A DNA stretch of 64,000 bases from Ypsolopha sequella (Eukaryota > Arthropoda > Insecta > Lepidoptera > Ypsolophidae), in assembly GCA_934047225.1 (NCBI GenBank), contig OW204004.1:8560401-8624400 (forward strand). The letters run 5' to 3'. The translations under genes and the position numbers were made by a program. Every line of letters starts with the position of its first letter. Positions within the stretch are counted from its first letter, which is position 1. The notes under the pieces were generated by a model. It had not been told where the DNA came from, made no database searches, and worked only from the letters and a program-made list of their open reading frames with translations. This document shows, one piece after another, positions 33,786 through 43,161 of this stretch.

Positions 33786-34178
33786 TAAAAATTTTTTTAA
33801 ACTTGACACCTTTTGACAGTTATAGTGATGTACCTACGGTGATGAACGAGTTATTCTTTTTTCATTCATTCATTCGGTCTATTTGTTCTTTTCTGTTAAT
33901 TTAATATTTAATAAATAGAAAAACAGTTTTAAGGTTATGTAAACTTGTCTTTTTGTGGTGTGTTGAATTACCGAAAAATTGTAATGTTAAGTGTCGTTAC
34001 ACTATAAAGTAACCACGCATAGTATGATTTTGTTTTCTAAGGATTGCCTGCGTTTACGCTTGTGACATTAAGAAACAGCCTTAGTATTAATAAAATTCCC
34101 TAATAATATACTATAAATAATACAGGTGGATAAAATATTTTGATATAGTTTTATTGGGCCCGCTCTGACCTCTTATAC
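33786..34178. other. Inter-element spacer
   Basis: AT-rich sequence between the I-element and the next transposon. It contains TGCCTGCGTTTACGCTTGTG, an inverted relative of a segment at 35690-35715, so it holds at least one degraded MITE piece. Confidence 0.35.
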
Positions 34179-34375
34179 TACGATCAAGTCGGATTGAAAA
34201 TTGAGGATAACAAACCGTTTGAGATGAAAATTACCGATATTGTACACACTTTTTATTCAAAACTTCACATACATCGATTCTAGACATTTTGATCTTCATG
34301 TAGAATACACTTTTGTTCACAATAAATACATATTACCTAATTTTTTGGTAAAAAAAACTGTTCAACAAAACGATA

Positions 34376-35454
34376 AATGAAATTAAAGCGCAACTTTTAG
34401 CCAAGATCGAGAAAAACAGATTTAACATAAAATATGTCGATCAAATGGCGTTGGAAAAAGGAATAGAAGTGCTGCGCCTTCCTCCATACCACTGCGAACT
34501 AAATCCCAAAGAACTAATTTGGGCTCAAGTGAAGTCGCACGTGGGCAGACATAATAAAACATTTAAAATGGCTGAAGTAAAAGATTTACTGAAAGAAGGT
34601 ATGAGAAAAATTGGAGCAACAGAGTGGTCAAACTGCATTAATCACGTAAAAAATGTGAAGATAAAATGATGCAGCTTGATGGTTTAATAGATTCAATGAC
34701 AGATGGCAGAACAGAAAAGTTATTATTATTATTATTAGCCGTTTTATCTGGCTTCTTTAAACGTGTCTGCGCACATTAGTTCCGCCAATATCTTGTTTTA
34801 AGCGAAAAGACTCATAGGAAGAAAGCTTATTACAGAGATTTTTTTTTTTTTTTTTTTTTTTTTTCCCTATACTTGAATTTTCAAGCGTGAAACTACAAAC
34901 ATAGAATATAGTAACTTCTACATCTATGAGTACTTACAACAAAATAAATAAATATTAATATACTTAGGTAACAGTAATGAATACCAAATATATATATTGT
35001 GTATATTAGAAATATATATGTATATATATTAAGATTATTACTCTAAGAATTAATTCTTTTTATAATTTAATATTATTTAATTTTATAAATCTACACAACG
35101 TATATATAAGAGGACTATTTACAAAAGTCAGTAAAAAGTTGAAGTTGATGGGACGAGGGATTTGTGAAGGGAGTGAGTCGTATAAAGAGTATTGTAATCT
35201 TTGACACTCAAAAAACATATGATCTACAGTACCGTCGTATAAACCACATTCACAGAGGGAATGATCCCTCACCCTGATTTTTGCCAGGAAAACCGGAGAA
35301 CATACATGGCCTAGTCGAAGGCGACAAACAATGGATGTGGACATCTTGAAAAAGTTGAAGAAAGAAAAGAACAGAAAAGTTCCTAATTGACGGTGGTTCA
35401 GGATCTGATGGATTTGCATCAGATTCTGAACCTGATTTTGAAGACGATGAATAA
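34376..35454 (+). pseudogene. DDE transposase remnant (Tc1/mariner superfamily), interrupted
   Basis: Only the C-terminal part remains. The motif LPPYHCELNPKELIWAQVK (34475-34531) is the final catalytic block of DDE transposases of this superfamily, with Glu in NPKE as the third acidic residue. The reading frame begins at the TIR with no N-terminal DNA-binding or first two Asp motifs. It has a one-base deletion near 34655 and is then split by the 34720-35348 retroelement; the acidic tail resumes at 35382 and ends in a TAA at about 35452. It cannot encode an active enzyme. Confidence 0.7.
34720..35348 (-). mobile_element. I-clade retrotransposon 3' fragment, copy 2
   Basis: Contains (TAA)n tail, 3' UTR and the last ~85 codons, matching 29937-30565 with about three substitutions apart from poly(T) length. 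A 14-base direct repeat AGAACAGAAAAGTT flanks it (34708-34721 and 35368-35381), with 19 extra bases before the right copy, consistent with target-primed insertion into the transposase gene. Confidence 0.8.
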
Positions 35455-35588
35455 ATCCTAATAAAAAGTAACCATTGGTTTTATTTATGATTAAAATGAT
35501 TCTAAGGTAGTTCCCTTAAATCTTGTATGAAGATTATTTAAAAAATGTATTTAAATCCAATGAGAAAATGCATTCCTGACATAATGTC

Positions 35589-35846
35589 AGCTGGTAATAA
35601 CTATTAATGGGAAATAAGTAGTAGTATTATAAACAATATTTGCTTGTCCAGCATTTTGTTAATAATATTTCATACTAAGGCTGTTTCTAAATGTCACAAG
35701 CGTAAACGTAGGCAAGCAAAGCCTTATCATCAAAATGTAATAAAAATCTGTAATAGCTAACAGTATGAAATATTATTAACAAAATGTTGGACAAGCAAAT
35801 ATTGTTTATTCTACTTATTTCCCATTACTAGTTATTACCAGCTTTC
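35589..35846. mobile_element. Foldback MITE inside the mariner-type element
   Basis: Arms of ~80 bases, outer ends AGCTGGTAATAACT and AGTTATTACCAGCT; loop holds ATGTCACAAGCGTAAACG. Confidence 0.65.
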
Positions 35847-36283
35847 GAACTCAGCACCCAGTTTTCAAAACCTAAGGCTAATCTGAAATAACGAATCAAG
35901 CGAACATTGAAAAACTTAATCACGTTACCTCCGGCAGCTGTCCTAAATGCCGGCTCCGGCAGCTGTCCCAATTCATTCATTCATTTGTTCATAACACTTT
36001 TTGCTAATCTGTGTAAAAGTGGACCATCACTAATTTCATTATGGTCACACAGATAAAAATGTGCAGCCGCCAACAGATAAAATGGATTATCGTTTTGTTG
36101 AATAGTTTTTTTACCAAAAATCGAGGTAATATGTATTTATTGTGAACAAAAGTGTATTCTACATGAAGATCAAAGTGTCTAGAATCGATGTATGTGAAGT
36201 TTTTAATAAGAGGCGTGTACAATATCGGTAATTTTCATCCTAAACGGTTTGTTTACCTCAGTGTTCAATCCGACTTGATCGTA

Positions 36284-37330
36284 AATAGCAAAGAGGCCGG
36301 CAGGCCAAGCTTTTAGCATAGTAATTGAACTACTTATTGGCTCTCTGACTAGAAGTTTCTTTTGCAGACTTGAATTAAACGTAAATCAGAACTTATTAAC
36401 CACCAAGTTGCTCTCTTGCAAGATCTTCGATAAGGCAGTGTTTAGCGAAACCACATTCAATAGATACAAAGCGAAGATAAACTTACCGTGAAGCATGACC
36501 GTAAAGTTACGTACTATGTAGGTACTATGGACTGGTGGTTAGTTTATTTGGTTTATTTTATTCTGCTTATTTACATGACCGACTTACCCACGATACGATA
36601 CTTTACGACTGAATAGAATATATGTATGTATCTGTTCTATGTGTTCTTTGACGTGCCTGCCTTGACGTTGACGATAGATGCTGGGTGTTGTGGTGTTTAT
36701 TTTGTTAAACTGATGACCACACCCTGATTTCCATTGAAACACCCACGATTCGGTTACGACCCACAACAAACATCAAAAATCGTCGGGAAAACTTGGCTGT
36801 CAAACGTGATTGTGCAGCTAACTCAGGCCCTTGTATTAGAATAAGCTCAGAATATTCTGAGAGAATAAGAAATAAAAACTCAGGCCATCACAAACCACCA
36901 TTGAATTTTATTCGTAAATTAGTCGTGGTTTAACACTTTAATAATCGGTCACGAGGTTCGTATCGGTTTATTCAACCAACGATTAGTGAGGGTGTTTATT
37001 CCATGGAATTAGTATGTACTACGTAAAACTGGAAGGTTCACTCTGATTATAAACGCGAGCCGAAAGAGAGGTTTCAAAACTTCACCCGTCCTTGTCTAAG
37101 TAGGGTAACCATATTTTATGTAATAGGTAGGTACAACGGATTTTACGAGGCCACCTTATATAATATAATTACTCTATACACGTTTGTCGATTCTTGATGT
37201 TCTTTATGTTAGATGCCTTTTCATCAGCACCTAGTAGCATGACAATTTCAATCGTAGTCACTAGGTATATCTTTAAAATTACAGCGATCACTCAAGTCAT
37301 CATTTTCCATCTTGTCTTTCATCGTCATAA
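36284..37330. other. Unassigned intergenic sequence
   Basis: No coding frame of interest, repeat boundary or RNA gene could be recognised here on either strand. Confidence 0.4.
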
Positions 37331-37573
37331 GACAGAAGCACTTACTAGCATGTTTTGAATTATCCCCACCAACAAATCACCCTTGGTGGGGATTTATTTT
37401 AATATTATTATCCAGTGGGGATTTTTCATGTTCATATTCCTGAAAACCCCTTGAAATTTGCTATAAGTCGTGTTGGGAATTTCAGGAAAAGAAAACATTA
37501 AATCCCCACCAAGGGTGATTTGTCGGTGGGAACTTGAGAAATAATTCAATACATGTTAGTAAGTGCTTCTGTC
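37331..37573. mobile_element. Foldback MITE next to the BEL/Pao element
   Basis: Outer arms GACAGAAGCACTTACTAGCA / reverse complement; inner arms contain CCACCAAGGGTGATTTG in both senses. Confidence 0.65.
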
Positions 37574-37619
37574 TACCCCTATTAAGTATAATTCACGCCG
37601 TGACGTGTTTCATTCTACC

Positions 37620-37810
37620 TGTAGGGATTTCTCTCTACAGGTTTATAGATGATTGAATGAAGAGCGGCGTATTTATGAAGAAAACAACCGCTAATGTGGA
37701 GTGCGTATATTTCACTGATTGTACGATGATTGTTTTGCAAAATAAGTAAACTATAAAATGCTTACGCTAAAGTATTACAAAATAATAATCTTTGGACAGT
37801 TGACTGTACA
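37620..37810 (-). repeat. BEL/Pao 3' LTR
   Basis: Begins TGTACAGTC and ends CCCTACA on the minus strand. By eye it is base-for-base the same as 48110-48300. Confidence 0.9.
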
Positions 37811-37888
37811 TGCTGCCGAGAACAAAGAAGAATATAAATCTAGAAACTTAAATTATTTCATTTCTAATTTCTAAATATTGCAAATTAA

Positions 37889-39739
37889 TTAAATAGTCTT
37901 AGGTGCACCAAAGTTTACTAATTGCACTTCTGGTGAGGTACTGTTGTCTGCCGTAGTCCTGTGCAGTGTCCGCGGCTGCGGCACCGGTATGTTCTGGACA
38001 GCGGGCGTCTTCCGTAGTCTCCTCCTAATGCAGATGATTCCCACGATAAGTACCGCCAGTATAAACAATCCCCCAACGCTGTATGATACGATATATAGGT
38101 GGACATCGTGTACAGTGAGAGATTGAGAGGATTGCTGCTTCAGTTCCTCAATCTGGGCCCCTAGTCTATTCCAACTGATTGAATTGTCTTCTTGAAAGAC
38201 TGGTGGCGTAGCGTTGTCAAGCACGTTGGTCTTTAATATTCTGTTTAATATGGACATTTGTGGGATCTCCATCTTTTCAACTTCTGTGTTGATATGGTCG
38301 AAAAAGTTTTTATGTGAGAAGATGGTGAAGGTATTACCCTTCAAAGTGCAGCCTTGACCTAGACTCACGATGCCATTTCCCGACAGTGATTGTATTTCCG
38401 TATCAGCTGGACATAAAATGCGCACTGTGCATTCTTCGCAACAAGTGTATAGCCAGTCATTCTGCTTGTTTTGTAATTTGACCCATCTATCGGCGCAACT
38501 TAGTAGCTCGGAAGTACAGGTTGTTTCTTTATTTTGATCCATGTTTACTAATTTCAGATCACAAATAGATTGTCTTGTTCTCATATCGTAGATTGGTGTA
38601 TCAATGGGACATAGTATGTTCTTTTGTGATGAATGAATGCATCTCTGCATGTCGTTTTGCGACAACAGAAGGGCTATGTCCTTTCTCAAGTTGAATGCCA
38701 AGTACGGGTATGCTGTTGTTAAACGATATGTGTGCAGTTCTTTCTTGTATGGTAGGCTTATGATCTTGTCCAATTCGTAAACTTCATTGGTGACTAGAGG
38801 AATTTTGATTTCCATAATGAGGTAGTTGTCGATAATTCTTGCATAGACCCGCAATATCTTGTACAAGTCTCGGATGTTCTCCATATTGGGTATGATGAGA
38901 TCACCCTGTAGATGATGCGTGATGGTTTGGACTTGCGTTTCTAATTGCTCCGGGGATAACAGGTGAATATCGACGCGCCCGTGAGTGACGTCGGTTATAG
39001 CTGCGATCAAACTTTGTTGAATACTTCGCAAGTTTGATAAAATGATGTATGCGGACAAAGTCGATGACGTAATGAATAGGCCATTCTGACTATCGAGCCG
39101 CGATTCATTGACTTCCATAGATACGTTCTTAAGAGATTGTGTCATGAAATGAAACTGAGTGTTAATTATGCCTTCATGCCGTCGCAGGATATTATATTCT
39201 GATTCCACAATTAGTGTCTGGTTTCGGATGAGGTTTTGAAGATGATTTTCATTCAATGCAATTTCCTCAATATCCTTTTTGTACTGGTCAGCGAATCTAT
39301 CGTCCAGTACTCCAAACAGGAAGCTTGCTACATTTCCAACTCCATTTATCAATCCTCGTTTGTATCGTTGTTTGTTTTGAAACTTGAGTATGTTATTGTA
39401 GTGAATGATTTCATTTAATTGGTGCTCCAACTGAAGTAACACGCCTTCATATTGATTATTTTTATGTTTATACATGGTGCGACAAACTTTCTTCAAATGA
39501 GTGATGTAAAGGCTTATATCTTCCACACCTTGCCAAAATGACGTCATATTATGGTAGACAACCAACTTCCACTCGTCTCTGATATGTTGAAGATCTGAGA
39601 TCTTGTCAAAGTAAAAGGTTTGACTGCCATTCAGTGGCGATACCTTGTACGATGCTGACGTTTGCTGAATGCTCGGTGACAACAGAGACATAAATATTAA
39701 TGCTGTAGCGAATAAACCCCTTAATGCATTTCCGCGCAC
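37889..39739 (-). CDS. env: Env-like glycoprotein region of BEL/Pao element
   Basis: 616 codons open, ending about 80 bases before the 3' LTR. Features resemble the F-type fusion glycoproteins shared by baculoviruses and insect LTR elements: an N-terminal hydrophobic stretch, a basic R-x-K-R cleavage-type site at residues 125-128 followed at once by a Gly-rich hydrophobic segment, several N-x-S/T sites, a Cys-rich region (about 370-440), and a C-terminal membrane segment at about 548-572 with a basic cytoplasmic tail. The listed first codon is GTG; the frame stays open upstream to the hAT insertion, so the region was probably made as part of a longer polyprotein as in Drosophila roo. No obvious stop or frameshift is seen inside it. 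Confidence 0.8.
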   Translation of the reverse strand: MRGNALRGLFATALIFMSLLSPSIQQTSASYKVSPLNGSQTFYFDKISDLQHIRDEWKLVVYHNMTSFWQGVEDISLYITHLKKVCRTMYKHKNNQYEGVLLQLEHQLNEIIHYNNILKFQNKQRYKRGLINGVGNVASFLFGVLDDRFADQYKKDIEEIALNENHLQNLIRNQTLIVESEYNILRRHEGIINTQFHFMTQSLKNVSMEVNESRLDSQNGLFITSSTLSAYIILSNLRSIQQSLIAAITDVTHGRVDIHLLSPEQLETQVQTITHHLQGDLIIPNMENIRDLYKILRVYARIIDNYLIMEIKIPLVTNEVYELDKIISLPYKKELHTYRLTTAYPYLAFNLRKDIALLLSQNDMQRCIHSSQKNILCPIDTPIYDMRTRQSICDLKLVNMDQNKETTCTSELLSCADRWVKLQNKQNDWLYTCCEECTVRILCPADTEIQSLSGNGIVSLGQGCTLKGNTFTIFSHKNFFDHINTEVEKMEIPQMSILNRILKTNVLDNATPPVFQEDNSISWNRLGAQIEELKQQSSQSLTVHDVHLYIVSYSVGGLFILAVLIVGIICIRRRLRKTPAVQNIPVPQPRTLHRTTADNSTSPEVQLVNFGAPKTI

Positions 39740-40043
39740 CTTTTGGCGTCCTTTGGATTTATTCTTTGTTGAGCTTAGCGTTGATGTTGGTTCCGCAGGT
39801 TGTGATGTGTCAACAGTTTGCTCAATTACCAGGGTTGCCAGATGACAAATTTTTTTTCTCGTACCAGGGTTGCTAAATATCTCGTAATTTCAACAGATAA
39901 TCTCGTAAAAGCATAAATTTAAAGAAACTCAAATAAAATTAATGAGTTTATGCTATTTACTGTACTATGTAACTTGTGTAGTCATATTCTTTGCGCTTGG
40001 GGCTGTTAAATTCAAACAAAACAATTAAAAATCATATTTTTTA

Positions 40044-42200
40044 TTAATTATATTCGACATCAGGGATGTTAGTAAAATCATCTTTATTTTTAGAGTATAG
40101 CTTTTCAGCTGTCATTCTGGCGTACATTTCTTTTGATGGTTCGAAATTTACGCAATTACCTTTGCGATTTGGACCTTTAGCGCTTTCGGAAGCTAAAAGT
40201 GTACCATTTACTGTATCTGTAATAAGACGATTTCTTAAATCTGTTTTTATTAGGTTAGTCTTACTAAATACCCGCTCACAGTCTGCATTTGCATGAGGCA
40301 AAGCCAAGACTGCGAGGGCAAAACTGGCCAATTCGGAGAAATCTTCTGTTTTATGTAACATCGCCCAAAACTCATCAGGCTCTGTGGTATTTTTAAGCTC
40401 TGCAGGATGGCGGGCTTTTGCAATCGGTAATCTTCTCCACTGATCATCTATTTGTTGTTTTTTAGTGTCATCAAACGATGCAATTATACGTGGCACGACT
40501 TCCATCAAAGGCATCAATGTTGGGACGTGTTCTCTGAAATCGTTGGAGAGAGCTGATGCTGGTCCGAGAGCTTGGAGTTTGGAAAGAACGGGATCTTCCA
40601 TGTCGTAACGTTTTTTTATTTCCAACGCACCAGTCCTGAGGAAATTTCTGCAGTTTGTAAAGAACATTGTTTTCTTCAGGGGTTGCCTAACTACGTCAGG
40701 GTGTTTAAGCATTTCATATACTTTAATGCCGAGATACATTGCAGCTTCATTTAACATGAATTGCTCATTTTTAGGGTCTACTTGAGTTATATTCGGCTGC
40801 ATGACGTACTCTCGTTTTAAGTAACGCAGAAGAATTTCTTGGTATAGATCTCGAATTTTATCGTGCAGCTTGTGAATAACAACTTTTTCACTTTGGAATT
40901 CTAGATTGAATTGCGTGAACAAAGGCAATGACCATTCCAAAAAACAGAAGTATAACTTGTGGAAAGGATCACACAGTTTTTCTAAAATTGATACTGCATG
41001 ATTTTTCACCTCAGCTTTTACTTTATGAGTTGGGTTTGCCGTAAAATCAATAAAAAATAAGCGCAAAGCATCCCATTGCTCCAGGATTCTTCCGACTACT
41101 GCAGCCAGCGAAAGCCATCTTGTTTGAGACGGTTTCAATATTTTGTGTGGGTCAACTTCAACAAATGATTGAAAATTGCGAAAATCAAACTGTCTCTTGT
41201 CACTGTTTTTGAAGAAGTTATATATGTCACGAGCAAGCTGTTCTACAGATTCCGGAATTTCTTTACAAGCCTGGCTTGCACATAAGTGGGCTGAATGACA
41301 AACACATTTTGAAATTGTTATCCCTGGTAAATCTCGCAATAAACGAGTTTTGACTGAATCTCTGTCGCCCATCATAACATTGCATCCATCAGATCCAAAA
41401 CCAATCATATTTGTTAGTGGGATATTACGGTTATTAAATGAATCCATCAGCGCTCTGTATATATTTTCAGCGTTCGCTGTAGGAACGTCATCGGTGCCCG
41501 TCTCTTTAAAAATCTTATACAGTTCCCAGAACACGCTGCAGATTTTTTGAGCATCATTGTCAAAATAGCGAACAACCACACAAGCTGTCTTAATTGTTGA
41601 TACGTCAGTAGTTTCATCAGTAAGCGCAGAAAACTGGGTGGTCGTCAATTTCTTCGCTAAGTCTGCTTTATGACCCTCTCCAATTGCATTTTTTACTACA
41701 GCTGTAACTTTTGTGCGCTTAAGTTCAATTTCTTGAACTAATTTTGAATCCGTAAAAATGTCTTTAAGTAGATCCGTTAAATGGTCAGCAACAGAAAAAG
41801 CAATATTATGTTCTGCAAAAAACGCAGCTAGTTTTATTTCTGCACGATCCTTTTGTTTGTTTTTTGGAGTTGCGCCCATCTTGAAACCAAATGAAGTCAA
41901 CTTTTGGGACGAACCAGGTTTGTTTTTCAAATGTTTTTTCGATTCGGCATGAGATTTCAGATTTGTTATTTCAGCAACCAAGGAACTTGCTGGACAGAAT
42001 ACACACTTCGCTTTCTTTAAATCTTTTGGGTCTGGCTCTAACCAGTCTCTTAACATCGGATGTTTTAACCACTCATCCCGAAATTTTTGTGCATGATGTT
42101 CTAAACGTGTCTCACCTTTTTTCTTTGCAGTCCATCCTCCCTTTTTAGGTACTTTTTTAGGTGGAGTGGACGACGATTCACTGTCACTGCTGTCACTCAT
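40044..42200 (-). CDS. hAT transposase (BED-finger type)
   Basis: 718 codons from the ATG at 42200; an upstream in-frame TTG exists but is not a likely start. N-terminal acidic/basic linker, a C2H2/BED-type zinc finger around residues 62-90 (CVFCPAS ... HAESKKH), then the RNase H-like fold with candidate catalytic D195 (ALTDETTDV), D271 (GFGSDGCNV) and E642 (ADCERVF), and the C-terminal hAT dimerisation block (LPHANADCERVFS). This resembles the ZNF862/FAM200-like group of hAT proteins. The frame is intact, the ends and target duplication are intact, so it may still be active, unless the MITE in its 5' flank harms expression. Confidence 0.88.
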   Translation of the reverse strand: MSDSSDSESSSTPPKKVPKKGGWTAKKKGETRLEHHAQKFRDEWLKHPMLRDWLEPDPKDLKKAKCVFCPASSLVAEITNLKSHAESKKHLKNKPGSSQKLTSFGFKMGATPKNKQKDRAEIKLAAFFAEHNIAFSVADHLTDLLKDIFTDSKLVQEIELKRTKVTAVVKNAIGEGHKADLAKKLTTTQFSALTDETTDVSTIKTACVVVRYFDNDAQKICSVFWELYKIFKETGTDDVPTANAENIYRALMDSFNNRNIPLTNMIGFGSDGCNVMMGDRDSVKTRLLRDLPGITISKCVCHSAHLCASQACKEIPESVEQLARDIYNFFKNSDKRQFDFRNFQSFVEVDPHKILKPSQTRWLSLAAVVGRILEQWDALRLFFIDFTANPTHKVKAEVKNHAVSILEKLCDPFHKLYFCFLEWSLPLFTQFNLEFQSEKVVIHKLHDKIRDLYQEILLRYLKREYVMQPNITQVDPKNEQFMLNEAAMYLGIKVYEMLKHPDVVRQPLKKTMFFTNCRNFLRTGALEIKKRYDMEDPVLSKLQALGPASALSNDFREHVPTLMPLMEVVPRIIASFDDTKKQQIDDQWRRLPIAKARHPAELKNTTEPDEFWAMLHKTEDFSELASFALAVLALPHANADCERVFSKTNLIKTDLRNRLITDTVNGTLLASESAKGPNRKGNCVNFEPSKEMYARMTAEKLYSKNKDDFTNIPDVEYN

Positions 42201-42301
42201 TTCGTAATTAAAAACGTTAAATAACAAAATACGGAAACTTGCGAAACTTCAACAACAAAAGCAGACGGTAAAGTAAAAATCTACTAACTAACCTTCATGT
42301 T

Positions 42302-42825
42302 CAGTGTTGCCACCTTGGTTTTTGAAAAAGAGCAGTTGGACAAGCTAGAAAGGGCTAGATTTAGCAAATTTTGCCATCAAAAGTGCTAAAAATTGTTTAT
42401 TTGAAATGTAGTAAGTAATTTCAGAAAATGCAACAGAGTAATTAAAACTAAGTTATTGAATTAGTTAAAAATCGTACCTGCTGAAGCAGAAAAAGTTGAT
42501 GGCTGATTGACATCTGCGTTTTTTGCGGATTTGAACGAAAATTTCAAATGAATCCTACAGTTTTTTATTATTTCAGTTGACGCCTTGTGTGAACAGCAAG
42601 ACTCTCTCAGTCGTTGTAAACCCCATCGTATACGTAGTATGGATATCATTGTTTTTAGCCCCATTTTGTTTCTGGTTTTAGTTTTAATTAGGTTCACAGA
42701 ACTATAAATATACACATAACGAAAAGGGCTAGATTGCTCTTTTCGGGCTAAATCATCAAAAAACGAGTTCAATTACAGTAAAAAGTGCTAGATCTAGCCC
42801 GAAAAGGGCTAGGGTGGCAACACTG
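42302..42825. mobile_element. hAT-type MITE nested in the hAT transposon
   Basis: Ends CAGTGTTGCCACC and GGTGGCAACACTG, flanked by a perfect 8-base duplication TTCATGTT (42294-42301 and 42826-42833). GGGCTAG words recur near both ends (including CGAAAAGGGCTAG). No transposase is encoded. Confidence 0.88.
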
Positions 42826-43161
42826 TTCATGTTTCAGTGTCAGGGGAATCCCCGTTCAATATAGCTTTTAGTAAGAGAGACACACAAATATAGCAAAACA
42901 TTAGTATAATAAGGACAACAACAAAAGAATATTATGAACGGGAATTCCCCACTCAAAGTTGTCAAGTTTCATTTAGTGATGAGGTAGTGCATTTAGTGAT
43001 GCGCCGAGTCGATCGTTTTGTGTTGGATGGATGGATAAGAAAAAGTAAATAAATTTGCATATTTACTACTACTACTAACTAAACTAACTTTTTGGCTGAT
43101 ATAGGTATGCGAAAGAAGTCGTCATTGTTAAAATCTCGTAAAAAAGTGTACGAGATTTTTG

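Larger units (their letters stand above)
34179..36283. mobile_element. Tc1/mariner-type transposon, defective, with ~200-bp inverted repeats
   Basis: Left TIR 34179-34375 and right TIR about 36089-36283 are inverted copies starting TACGATCAAGTCGGATTGA. Between them lie a truncated transposase reading frame on the plus strand, an I-element insertion and a foldback MITE. Confidence 0.7.

Noticed and set aside
35060..35419. Apparent independent gene encoding a Cys-rich protein
   Set aside because: It is the C-terminal end of the I-element polyprotein in the truncated second copy.
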